From Thermoleophilia bacterium (GTDB lineage Bacteria; Actinomycetota; Thermoleophilia; BMS3ABIN01), in the NCBI GenBank assembly GCA_014874265.1, contig JACWAM010000073.1, positions 1 to 34,470 of the forward strand: a stretch of 34,470 nt of DNA, written 5' to 3'. Below are positions 1-7,302 of this stretch, in pieces (within the stretch, counting starts at the first letter, position 1; each line of letters begins with the position of its first letter). Position numbers and translations under genes: made by a program. Below the pieces are notes generated by a model. The model was not told where the DNA came from. It made no database searches and worked only from the letters and a program-made list of their open reading frames with translations.

Positions 1-4
1 AACA

Positions 5-74
5 GGTGGCCGCTTTACTCCGAAATGGGTGGCCGGATTAATCCGAAATCAGTGGCCGGGATGGGGCGAAATAC
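5..74. repeat. Three tandem 23-bp repeats, probable IS end
   Basis: Three head-to-tail units start at 5, 28 and 51. Each begins with (G/A)GTGGCCG and ends with CGAAAT. Units 1 and 2 also share the core TTA-TCCGAAAT, and unit 3 is more diverged. Multiple terminal repeats of about 20 bp containing GGTGGCC are typical of IS21-family ends, where the transposase binds. The body of such an element would lie to the left of this window. The family assignment is from memory of end structure and is not proven. Confidence 0.6.
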
Positions 75-156
75 GCATGGAAAAAGCAGATTCTTCGGCC
101 CGATGCTTCGTATCGGTTACCCGGCATCATCAAATAACATGAAAAAGTTTATCAGT

Positions 157-178
157 AAAAAGGCCGGACCGCACCGGC
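157..178 (-). terminator. Rho-independent terminator after feoB
   Basis: Read on the minus strand, GCCGG, a 6-nt loop and CCGGC are followed by CTTTTT. It lies 34 bp past the feoB stop codon, in the right orientation to end the dtxR-feoB transcript. The stem is short (5 bp) but GC-only. Confidence 0.6.
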
Positions 179-211
179 GCCGGGACGGTAGATTTTCGCC
201 CCTTCTGGCTC

Positions 212-2239
212 TTATCCAAACAACCGGAACATCTGGTTGGCAAGGCCGCCGACCAGGACGGCGAGGCCGATGGTAAAGCCGGAGATGAGCGCCGTGCGCG
301 ACCATCCCAACTCCTTGCCCAGCGCCGTGATCGTGGCCACGCAGGGGATGTAGATCGCGGTCACCAGCGCAAAGACAAACAGCTGCGAATTGGTCATGAT
401 GAGGTTGAGGTTATGTTCAACCCCTTTGGAGGCCCCCATGCCAATCGCCAGGAGGACCAGCATCTGCAGCGTCAACTCTTTGCGAAGGATGCCCATCACC
501 AGCGCCAGCCCGGCCACCGCCGGCAGGCCCATCCAGCCCTCCATTACCGGCGATAGCGGCCGGACCAGGTCGAACAGGTAACCGCTCGCATACAGGGCGC
601 CGAGCGCCAGGCTGCCAATGATCAGGATCGGCGCCGCCATTAAGACAAATCCTTTGAAGCGAAACCAGGTCTTTTTGACCACTGTTTTAAAATGCGGCCT
701 GCGGAAGGAGAACATCTCCATCACCAGCCCCGTGGACTTGCCCGGCATGATCCGGTTAAGTCCAAGCCCGGCCAGCACCCACAGCGCCAGGACAATGGCA
801 TAGAGCCCGAGCGCCGCCTCCCAGCCGGAATAAAAGGCAACGGCGCCAAAGATGACCGCCGTGCGGGCGCTGCAGGGAACCATCACAATCAGCATCCCCG
901 CGATCACCCGCTCCCGTAGTGTCGTCAGCACGCGCGTGCCCATGATCGCCGGCACGTTGCAGCCGGCGCCGGCGACGATCGGGATCATGGCGCGCCCGTG
1001 GAGGCCAAACCGGTGCATCACCGCGTCGGTGAGAAACGCCACCGAGTTGAGGTAGCCGCTGTCCTCCAGAAACGCCAGCACGAAGTAAAAGACAAGGACA
1101 AACGGAACGCCAACGGTAAGCGCCGCCTCGAAGCCGTCCGGAATCCACAGAAGTGACTGGCTGACGGCGTTCTTGCCGATGAGGGCGAAGAGGCCGCTCT
1201 GGACCGGCGGCAGCACGTAGCCTTCCCAGGCGTTGCTGAGCAGATCGGCGAGGCCGTTGCCGGCAAAGTACATCAGAACGAAGATAATGCCAAGCACCCC
1301 CAGCAGGATAGGGACGCCGGTGACCGGTCCGGTAGTGTAGCGCCACAGGCGCTCGCCCCAGCTGATCTGCCGATCAGTCTCGGCCGTCTCCACCTGGGAA
1401 GCGATAATGCCCGCCAGTCCATGCCGCTCGCCGGCGATGCGGATCGACGCCGGCTGGCCGTGCTCGGCCTCAATCTGCCCGCGCAGCCCGGCCGCCAGCT
1501 CCAGGATCGGCTCCCAGCCCGGGATCGCCTTCGTCAGCTCGATATACTCCCGGTCGTTTTCCAGCAGCAGGAGCGCCATGGCGCGGTAGGGCAGATCATG
1601 GGGATCGTTGAGCCCGGCGGCGGCGATGGCGTCGGTCAACTCCTGGACCCGCCGCTCCACATCCTGGCCAAAGCGGGTGTCCGGGGGCTCCGGCCGCCGG
1701 CCGCTGCCGGCGGCGCGGACAGCGGCGGCGATCAGCTCTTTGAGCCCCTCGCCGCGGTTTGCCACCGTCGGCACCACCGGCGCGTCCAGAAGGCGGGAAA
1801 GTTTCTTGACGTCAATGTCGCGCCCTTCCCTCTTGGCCACGTCGTAGACATTTAGGGCAACAACCACGGGATAGCCGAGTTCCATGAACTGCAGCGCCAG
1901 GTAAAGGTTGCGGGCGAGGTTGGTGGCGTCCAGAACGATGACCACGACGTCGGGATTTCCCTCAAGCACACCCGTGCGGGCCACCCATTGATCCTCAGAG
2001 ACAGCGCCTAGCGCGTAGGTTCCCGGCAGGTCGAAGATGCCGATCCGGGTGCCGTTCAGGGCGGTGGTGGCCACATGCACATCAACTGAGGTGCCGGGAT
2101 AGTTGGCGGTCTCGACCCCCATGCCCGTGAGGCTGTTAAAGATGCTCGACTTGCCCACGTTGGGGTTTCCCGCCAGAGCGATGGTTACATCCGTATCCTC
2201 ACGAAGCTTGTTAAAAGTGTTATGACAGGACAGTGACAC
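212..2239 (-). CDS. feoB: Ferrous iron transporter FeoB
   Basis: This is the Fe(II) uptake permease of the inner membrane, with a cytosolic G-protein domain fused to a membrane domain. The N-terminus shows the G1 loop GNPNVGKS (about residues 24-31), the G3 motif DLPG and the G4-type NVYD. The C-terminal half has the two Gate regions and the conserved GAGCNVPAIMGTR segment, with its Cys in the permease core. A second conserved stretch, CVATITALGKELGW, lies near the end. The length of 675 aa is normal for a FeoB without an extended C-terminal domain. The start is GTG at 2239 with AAAGG about 8 nt upstream; no better start precedes the G1 motif. No separate feoA is present, but the upstream regulator carries a FeoA-like domain. 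The gene lies 158 bp downstream of that regulator, so it is probably co-transcribed and iron-regulated. Confidence 0.97.
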   Translation of the reverse strand: MSLSCHNTFNKLREDTDVTIALAGNPNVGKSSIFNSLTGMGVETANYPGTSVDVHVATTALNGTRIGIFDLPGTYALGAVSEDQWVARTGVLEGNPDVVVIVLDATNLARNLYLALQFMELGYPVVVALNVYDVAKREGRDIDVKKLSRLLDAPVVPTVANRGEGLKELIAAAVRAAGSGRRPEPPDTRFGQDVERRVQELTDAIAAAGLNDPHDLPYRAMALLLLENDREYIELTKAIPGWEPILELAAGLRGQIEAEHGQPASIRIAGERHGLAGIIASQVETAETDRQISWGERLWRYTTGPVTGVPILLGVLGIIFVLMYFAGNGLADLLSNAWEGYVLPPVQSGLFALIGKNAVSQSLLWIPDGFEAALTVGVPFVLVFYFVLAFLEDSGYLNSVAFLTDAVMHRFGLHGRAMIPIVAGAGCNVPAIMGTRVLTTLRERVIAGMLIVMVPCSARTAVIFGAVAFYSGWEAALGLYAIVLALWVLAGLGLNRIMPGKSTGLVMEMFSFRRPHFKTVVKKTWFRFKGFVLMAAPILIIGSLALGALYASGYLFDLVRPLSPVMEGWMGLPAVAGLALVMGILRKELTLQMLVLLAIGMGASKGVEHNLNLIMTNSQLFVFALVTAIYIPCVATITALGKELGWSRTALISGFTIGLAVLVGGLANQMFRLFG

Positions 2240-2251
2240 TATTTAACCTTT

Positions 2252-2399
2252 GGTTCAAAATTCAAAGTTTCCAGGTCAAAGTTTCCAGCAATGGGCATTG
2301 TATATGCAGTGGCGATTGACAAACTATGGCGATTGCTGAAATTAAAAACCGCCGGCATGTTTTTTAACGTTGAACCTTGAATCTGTAACTTTGAACTTC
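2252..2399. repeat. Intergenic word repeats between dtxR and feoB
   Basis: Two clusters of short degenerate words occur here. At 2252-2288 TTCAAA, GTTTCCAG, GTCAAA and GTTTCCAG follow each other. At 2367-2399 GTTGAACC, TTGAATC and ACTTTGAAC follow. The same word set recurs in other spacers of the window (3386-3419, 7200-7275, 25584-25611, 33003-33075, 34107-34176). No coding potential is apparent. Confidence 0.6.
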
Positions 2400-3060
2400 A
2401 TTTTCCTTTCACCATAATCTTGGAGGCCACTTCCTGGCCGAGGGCGTACTGGCTGCCGGCCACCCGGACCAGCATCGGCCCCTTGAAGGGAGCGATCTCC
2501 TTTACCCGAATGCGGGCGTCGGGGAACAGCCCCAGCGTCGCCAGATATTGCAAGAGCTTCGGCTCTTCCTCGGCGACGCGCTCGATGATGCCCTCGTCGC
2601 CGACGCAGAGGCTGGAAAGAGGGACGGCTTCCCTCTCCCTTTTTCGAGCGTCTTTGGTCCCTGGAATCGGAAAGCCGTGCGGGCAGGTGTCCGGATGGCC
2701 GAGGATATCCGCGAGCTTCTCCTCCACCTGAGGGCTCATCGCGTGCTCCAGCTTGCAGGCCTCTTCGTGCACCTCGTCCCAGTCAAGGCCGAGAACATCG
2801 GTGAGGAACCGCTCCCAGAGCCGGTGGCGCCGCACCAGGGTCTCGGCGGCATGCTGCCCTTGCCTGGTCAAGCGGACACCATGACGGCGGCTCATCTGCA
2901 CCAGCCCGTTCTCGGTCAGCCGGCGCAGCATGTCGGCCACCGTCGGCGGCGAGACCTTCATTCTCTCCGCCAGCCGGGCGGCGATCACGGGCCCCTCGAG
3001 GGACATTTTGTAGATCGCTTCCAGATATTCTTCTACGGCCTGTGTAATCACTTTGGGCAT
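2398..3060 (-). CDS. DtxR/MntR-family metal-dependent repressor with FeoA-like domain
   Basis: This is a metal-sensing transcriptional repressor, likely for Fe(II) or Mn(II), acting on its own operon with feoB. Residues about 5-65 form the winged helix-turn-helix (AARLAERMKVSPPTVADMLR recognition region). Residues about 70-130 form the dimerisation and metal-binding domain, with HRLWERFL and the metal ligands in EEACKLEHAM (Cys, Glu, His). A DTCPHGFPIP loop follows. Residues about 145-217 form an SH3-like FeoA domain (VPLSSLCVGDEGIIERV ... ALGQEVASKIMV). The length of 220 aa matches full-length DtxR/IdeR proteins. The ATG at 3060 has a GGAGGG Shine-Dalgarno. Whether it prefers iron or manganese cannot be read from the sequence; the neighbouring feoB favours iron. 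Confidence 0.93.
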   Translation of the reverse strand: MPKVITQAVEEYLEAIYKMSLEGPVIAARLAERMKVSPPTVADMLRRLTENGLVQMSRRHGVRLTRQGQHAAETLVRRHRLWERFLTDVLGLDWDEVHEEACKLEHAMSPQVEEKLADILGHPDTCPHGFPIPGTKDARKREREAVPLSSLCVGDEGIIERVAEEEPKLLQYLATLGLFPDARIRVKEIAPFKGPMLVRVAGSQYALGQEVASKIMVKGK

Positions 3061-3079
3061 ATCAAACCCTCCGATAACC

Positions 3080-3096
3080 TTAAATGCGTCACCTAA
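3080..3096. promoter_or_regulatory. Candidate DtxR-type operator
   Basis: An imperfect inverted repeat, TTAAAT-N5-ACCTAA, lies 20-36 bp upstream of the dtxR-family start codon. One half-site matches the ACCTAA half of the DtxR/IdeR box exactly and the other matches only partly. The spacing (5 rather than 7 nt) is shorter than canonical, so this is only a candidate autoregulatory site. Confidence 0.25.
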
Positions 3097-3419
3097 GATT
3101 TATTAGACTAGACTTATTTTACATTGGTGGGATGGCTATTACAAGAAAATGTTTCAGGTTCCAGGTTTCCCAAATTGTTACCTCTCCGTCTGTCGCCATC
3201 TCTTGCTTGATAAACAAGACAGGCAGTAAAATTTGGGAGCTGCTGGCGCACAGATAGACGAGGCAGCCAACGAGAATAAAACCCCAATTAATTTTTTCTC
3301 TCTGGTTACGGAAACTGATCGTGGGTTATGATAAATATTGCCGCATCGGAATCTTCGGAATCATTGCTTGTATCATGCGCAGCCGGAACTTTGAAACTTT
3401 GAACCTGGAACTTTGAACT
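3097..3419. other. Divergent intergenic region
   Basis: This 323-bp spacer lies between the divergent dtxR and PHP genes and must hold both promoters. No strong -10/-35 pair was recognised. A TAGAC direct repeat sits at 3104-3114 in an AT-rich stretch. The last 34 bp (3386-3419) are intergenic word repeats (ACTTTGAA, ACCTGGAA) running directly into the next start codon. No coding potential was seen. Confidence 0.5.
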
Positions 3420-4214
3420 ATGATTTTGCCTGACTACCATATTCATACGCCGTTTTGCGGACATGCCACCGGCGATATGGAGGAGTATGTGACAACGGCC
3501 CGGAAGCTGGGGATGCCGGAGATGGGATTCGCCGACCATCTGCCGCTGTTTCATATCGATGACCAGACCCTGGCGATGAGCCATGAGGATCTGCCGCGGT
3601 ATGTGGACCGCGTCCAGGAACTGAGGGAAGCCAACCCGGGATTTACCATCCGGCTGGGCATCGAGGCCGACTACATCGTTCAGCATCTGGAAGACATAGC
3701 CCGGGACCTGGCCCTTTACCCGTTTGATTACGTCTATGGCTCGGTGCATTTCATTGGCGACTGGGGCATCGACCAGTCCCGCTTTAAATTCGAGTTCGAG
3801 CGCCGCGACATCGACGAGGTCTACCAGATCTACTTCGAGCATGTGATGGCGGCGGCGCGCACGGGCCTGTTTGATGTCATGACCCATCTTGACGTGGTCA
3901 AGAAATACGGCCACCGCCCCACAGCCGATATCAGTAACCTCTACCATGAGGTCGGCGAGGCGCTGTCAAAAAGCAACGTCGCCATCGAGCTGAACTCTTC
4001 GGGTTTGCGTAAACCGGTGGCGGAGATCTATCCAAGCCTGGAACTGCTCAAGATTATGCGGTCGCACGGCGTGCCGATCGTCTTTGGCTCAGACGCCCAC
4101 AAGCCTTCCCAAGTTGGTAAGGATTTTGACAAACTGCGGGGGCATGCTCGCGCCGCCGGATATGAGGATTACGTCGGCTTCCAGGGCCGGGAGCGGGTGC
4201 CAAGGCCGCTCTAA
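3420..4214 (+). CDS. PHP-family histidinol phosphatase
   Basis: Likely L-histidinol-phosphate phosphatase of the polymerase-and-histidinol-phosphatase (PHP) type, catalysing the penultimate step of histidine synthesis. The N-terminus has the metal-binding motif DYHIHTPFCGHA (residues about 4-15). Further ligands occur in ADHLP, GIEADY, SVHFI, HLD and the C-terminal GSDAH. The length of 264 aa matches HisK/HisJ proteins. The ATG at 3420 has no Shine-Dalgarno; the bases before it are the dispersed word repeat. The stop codon overlaps the next start (TAATG), indicating coupling to the lipid kinase. No other his gene is in the window, so a different phosphoester substrate is possible. Confidence 0.85.
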   Translation: MILPDYHIHTPFCGHATGDMEEYVTTARKLGMPEMGFADHLPLFHIDDQTLAMSHEDLPRYVDRVQELREANPGFTIRLGIEADYIVQHLEDIARDLALYPFDYVYGSVHFIGDWGIDQSRFKFEFERRDIDEVYQIYFEHVMAAARTGLFDVMTHLDVVKKYGHRPTADISNLYHEVGEALSKSNVAIELNSSGLRKPVAEIYPSLELLKIMRSHGVPIVFGSDAHKPSQVGKDFDKLRGHARAAGYEDYVGFQGRERVPRPL

Positions 4215-5095
4215 TGAAGACTTTGCCTTTAATCTATAATCCCGCCGCCGGCGGCTCCGGCGAGCGCCGGGCACGGCGCGCTGTCCGCGCCCTGGAAGGT
4301 CTCGGCTGTCTGGTCGAGGCGCTCCCTACCTCCGGCACGGGCTCCGCCGCCAGCCTGGCGCGGCGGGCAGCCAGGCAGGGTGCGCCCCGGCTGCTGGTGG
4401 CCGGCGGTGACGGCACCATTAACGAGGTGGCCAACGGCATCGCCGGCAGCAGCACTGAGCTGGGAATCATTCCAACAGGAACCGCCAATGTGCTCGCCAT
4501 CGAGCTGGGATTGCCGCTGAAAATTAGCAATGCCTGCCGTCTTGCCTGTCAAGGCGGCAGCACCAGCGTTGATCTTGGCCTTGCCGGCGACCGTTATTTC
4601 ACTTTGATGGCCGGAGTCGGTTTTGACGCTTTTGTCATCAAGAATGTCAACCCGATCCTGAAGAAGTCAATCCGCCGGGCGGCCTTTCCCGTCACTGGGT
4701 TGGTGACCTTTATCCAGCAGGACCTGCCTTTGCTTGCCGTGAGCGCACCCGGTAAGGAAGTGGAGGGTTATTTTATCATCATATCCAATTCCCGCTATTA
4801 CGGAGGCAAGTTCGGGCCGGCGCCCCAGGCCAGCATGACCGATGGCATGCTGGATGTGTGTGTGCTCAAGGGAAAGAGCCTGCAGGAGATGCTCAACTTC
4901 TGGGTGGCGGCTCTCAGGCAGAGCCATGTGGATTCCAGCCGGGCAGAGTACTTCCAGGCCGCGGAAGTTGCGATAAGCTGTCCCTTCGGGGAAGAGGTGC
5001 CGGTGCAGACCGATGGTGAGATCATCGGCGAGCTGCCGCTTAAAATCAGGGTAGCGCCGGCAGCGCTTCGCGTCGTGGCCGGCAGGGTAATTTAA
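4214..5095 (+). CDS. Diacylglycerol kinase-like lipid kinase (YegS/BmrU/DgkB family)
   Basis: An ATP-dependent lipid or sphingoid kinase of the DAGK catalytic family. Visible signatures are YNPAAGGSG at the N-terminus, the nucleotide-binding loop GGDGTINEVANGI (about residues 64-76) and GIIPTGTANVLA. The C-terminal lobe contains SRYYGGKFGPAPQASMTDG, where the lipid-binding cleft and Mg2+ site normally lie. The length of 293 aa is typical. The start ATG overlaps the stop of the upstream PHP gene by one base, so the two are translationally coupled. The substrate (diacylglycerol, undecaprenol or another lipid alcohol) cannot be decided from the sequence. Confidence 0.9.
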   Translation: MKTLPLIYNPAAGGSGERRARRAVRALEGLGCLVEALPTSGTGSAASLARRAARQGAPRLLVAGGDGTINEVANGIAGSSTELGIIPTGTANVLAIELGLPLKISNACRLACQGGSTSVDLGLAGDRYFTLMAGVGFDAFVIKNVNPILKKSIRRAAFPVTGLVTFIQQDLPLLAVSAPGKEVEGYFIIISNSRYYGGKFGPAPQASMTDGMLDVCVLKGKSLQEMLNFWVAALRQSHVDSSRAEYFQAAEVAISCPFGEEVPVQTDGEIIGELPLKIRVAPAALRVVAGRVI

Positions 5096-5150
5096 TGATC
5101 GCCCCCGGACCGGCCCGCCTTCGGGGTGGCCTGCCGCCGGCGCCGGCGGG

Positions 5151-5846
5151 GTGCTTCACTTGATCTCTCCGGCGCGCCTGCCCGTTGTCATCAAGCGGCT
5201 CGAGCATGAATACGGGCGGCCTCGGTGGCAACCGCGGTTTTCCCCCGTGGAAGAGCTGGTTTTCACGATCCTGTCTCAAAACACAACTGACGTCAATGCG
5301 GGCCGGGCGCTGGATTCGCTGCGAAAAAAATATCCCGTGTGGGAGCAAGTGGCGCGGGAGCCGGTTGAGTCCATAGCCGCCGCCATCAAGGGCGGCGGTC
5401 TTGCCGCCACCAAAGCCCGTTACATCAGCGGGGCGCTGCGCGGCATCCTGGCCGATCATGGCGATCTGACAATGGAATTCCTCAACCGGATGGAAGATAA
5501 AGAGGCGGTTTCATATCTTACCGGCTTCACCGGCGTCGGCATCAAGACAGCCGCCTGTGTCCTTTTGTTCTCACTGGGGCGCCCGGTAATGCCTGTTGAC
5601 ACGCATGTCTTTCGCGTTGCCAAGCGGCTGGACTTCCTCGGCGCCGGCGCCACCCGCGCTCGCGCCCACCGCATCCTTGACGCCATCACGCCGCCGGCCG
5701 ATGTTTTCAGCTTTCATGTCAACCTGGTGCAGCACGGCCGCCGCGTCTGCAAGGCGGGCCGGCCCCTGTGCGGCATCTGTGTCATCGAGCCACTATGCCC
5801 ATCCAGCATCGCGGAGGAGCCGTCGCCGCCCTGGCCTGAACCTTAG
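5151..5846 (+). CDS. nth: Endonuclease III-like DNA glycosylase/AP lyase
   Basis: A base excision repair enzyme that removes oxidised pyrimidines and cleaves the abasic site. The helix-hairpin-helix LTGFTGVGIKTA carries the catalytic Lys, and VDTHVFRVAKRL carries the catalytic Asp. The C-terminus has the exact 4Fe-4S loop spacing C-X6-C-X2-C-X5-C (CKAGRPLCGICVIEPLC). The length of 231 aa is typical. The start is GTG at 5151; no clear Shine-Dalgarno is seen and the next in-frame start is further in. It follows the lipid kinase by 55 bp and may be in the same transcript. Confidence 0.93.
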   Translation: MLHLISPARLPVVIKRLEHEYGRPRWQPRFSPVEELVFTILSQNTTDVNAGRALDSLRKKYPVWEQVAREPVESIAAAIKGGGLAATKARYISGALRGILADHGDLTMEFLNRMEDKEAVSYLTGFTGVGIKTAACVLLFSLGRPVMPVDTHVFRVAKRLDFLGAGATRARAHRILDAITPPADVFSFHVNLVQHGRRVCKAGRPLCGICVIEPLCPSSIAEEPSPPWPEP

Positions 5847-5901
5847 ACTGCCGCCAGGAAAGCAAAAACCGGCAAACGCTCCCCGGTGGTTCGCGAAAAG
5901 G

Positions 5902-5934
5902 CCGGGGCGCGGCGCCCCCGGCGCCGCGCCCCGG
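5902..5934. terminator. Perfect 15-bp GC hairpin between convergent genes
   Basis: The arms 5902-5916 and 5920-5934 are exact reverse complements around a CCC loop, all G and C. There is no T-run on either side. It lies between the ends of nth (plus) and the cytochrome gene (minus), a place suited to a bidirectional, possibly Rho-assisted terminator or transcription barrier. Confidence 0.6.
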
Positions 5935-5967
5935 ACAATCCAGGATTTCTGGTGCTAATCCTAATCG

Positions 5968-6399
5968 TCAATCGTCGTTGTGGTGATGCTGATGCCGGTT
6001 GCTGATGTGATGAGCACCGTCATCACCGTGTTTGTGATCGCTGCCATACTGACTGCCACCGGCGCCTTCGTGGCCGCCGCTGTACTCGGCCGTACCCGAT
6101 TGACCAAGGCTGGAGACATATCCTGCGATCTCACCCAGAGTCGAGTCACTCAGTACCGACGGAGAAAATGCGGGCATTCCATCTCCACCCTCGCGCACCA
6201 TTTCATGGACGTCGCCGCCCTCGCCCTGAATATTGGGTCCGTAAGCCGTGCCCTGACCGTTGCTGCCATGGCAGGCGGCGCAATACTGCTGGAAGGCGGC
6301 GCCGCTGGGGCCGGTGCCGGCGAAAGCGATGACGCTGGCTGAGAGTACGAGAATCAGACCGAGACAGAGAGAGATCGCAACGCGAAACGAACGTGTCAT
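5968..6399 (-). CDS. Secreted class I c-type cytochrome with His-rich tail
   Basis: A small monohaem cytochrome exported across the membrane. The N-terminal signal/anchor segment (RSFRVAISLCLGLILVLSAS) is followed by the haem-binding CAACH motif and the downstream Met ligand region GMPAFSP. YVSSLG ends the cytochrome fold. The last ~35 residues are not part of the fold: they are rich in Gly and carry nine His, ending HQHHHNDD. This suggests a metal-binding tail. The start is ATG at 6399, directly behind a GGAGGTGGTAAG Shine-Dalgarno; a longer frame to 6423 lacks one. The gene stands alone, convergent with nth. The electron partner is not visible here. Confidence 0.9.
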   Translation of the reverse strand: MTRSFRVAISLCLGLILVLSASVIAFAGTGPSGAAFQQYCAACHGSNGQGTAYGPNIQGEGGDVHEMVREGGDGMPAFSPSVLSDSTLGEIAGYVSSLGQSGTAEYSGGHEGAGGSQYGSDHKHGDDGAHHISNRHQHHHNDD

Positions 6400-6777
6400 C
6401 TTACCACCTCCTTCCCCACCCATATTCCCTTAAAGCCCTGGGCAACAGTGCATGCTGAGCCCTAATCCTGTGTCGCGAAAAATGACCTTGACCTATTCCT
6501 ATTATGCCCCGGGAGCTCCCCCGGTAGCCACTCGCTCGCCTGGTGGTTTTCCCTGATATTCCTCCCTGTCCCTCCTGTATTTGCCGTTGCGGGGGGTGCG
6601 AATCGCCAATTTTCCCCCCGGGCTGACGCCGCCGGGAAAAGTCCCGTTTGCTTTCAAGGGATAAATGGCTGAAAATGTTGCGTTGCGGGCCTTCCGGGAC
6701 ACCGCCAAAATTCTGCTTCACCATTAATATGCTGATGCCGGCGGGGGCGCGGCAGGGATAGCAAAGGAGACACTTCC
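6400..6777. other. Divergent intergenic region
   Basis: A 378-bp spacer between the cytochrome (minus) and a small membrane protein (plus). It is GC-rich and has several G- and C-runs. No convincing promoter, RNA or conserved motif was seen beyond the AAAGGAG Shine-Dalgarno near 6762-6768. Overlapping open frames here look spurious. Confidence 0.5.
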
Positions 6778-7200
6778 ATGATGCTCGTTCCCCATGCCTG
6801 CGTGAACGCGGCCGCCGGCCGGCTGATAAAAAGGCCACTTACGGCCTTCGCCATTGGTGTTGCCGGTCACGCTATCCTTGACATGACCCCGCACAAAGAC
6901 ATTTCCGCGCATAAAGCCGAGGGGTTGGCCGTCCTGCTGATGCTGGGACTGATAGGAAGCAGCTGCGGCTGGTCTTCACCCTCTTTCTGGTGCGCCATGG
7001 GGGGCGTGCTTCCCGACGTGGAACAGGTGCTGCCCTGGACCGACCCTAAGCGCGGGCGCCACCGCTGGTTTCCTACTCACAACCCAAGATTTCACTCTTT
7101 CGCGGCGAACCGGTGGCGGGCGCCACTGCTCCTGCAATCAGCGGTGTCCCTGGCGGCCCTCGGTGCCGCGGTGGCCCGTTGCAAAAAAACCAGTTTCTAG
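6778..7200 (+). CDS. Small membrane protein with HAILD/PD motifs, unknown function
   Basis: I do not recognise a named family. The 140-aa protein has hydrophobic segments at about residues 20-35, 48-75 and 115-132. It carries the polar motifs GHAILDMTPH, GGVLPDVEQVLP and HNPRFHS. This His/Asp pattern on membrane segments resembles metal-dependent YdjM/DUF-type membrane hydrolases, but that is only a resemblance. An AAAGGAG Shine-Dalgarno precedes two adjacent ATGs (6778 and 6781); either could be the start. The C-terminus is basic (CKKTSF). It is followed by a 102-bp word-repeat spacer and cobT, with no evident link in function. Confidence 0.65.
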   Translation: MMLVPHACVNAAAGRLIKRPLTAFAIGVAGHAILDMTPHKDISAHKAEGLAVLLMLGLIGSSCGWSSPSFWCAMGGVLPDVEQVLPWTDPKRGRHRWFPTHNPRFHSFAANRWRAPLLLQSAVSLAALGAAVARCKKTSF

Positions 7201-7275
7201 TTTCGAGTTGCTGGTCTCTGGCTGACCCAATTGAAAGTATTTAACTGGAAACTCGAAAGGAAAGACGAGAAACTT
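7200..7275. repeat. Intergenic word repeats upstream of cobT
   Basis: Short words such as GTTTCGAG, AACTGGAAACTCGAAA and GAGAAACTT are strung together. Some are in inverted arrangement (TTTCGAGTT against AACTCGAAA). This belongs to the same spacer repeat family as 3386-3419 and 33003-33075. Confidence 0.5.
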
Positions 7276-7302
7276 TCTTAAAATTAAACGTCCGGAGGAA
7301 AA

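Noticed and set aside
3306-3947. Minus-strand frame opposite the PHP phosphatase
   Set aside because: Antisense shadow that also includes translated repeat words; no motifs.
7200-7302. Cobalamin riboswitch upstream of cobT
   Set aside because: No B12-box; the spacer is word-repeat sequence only.
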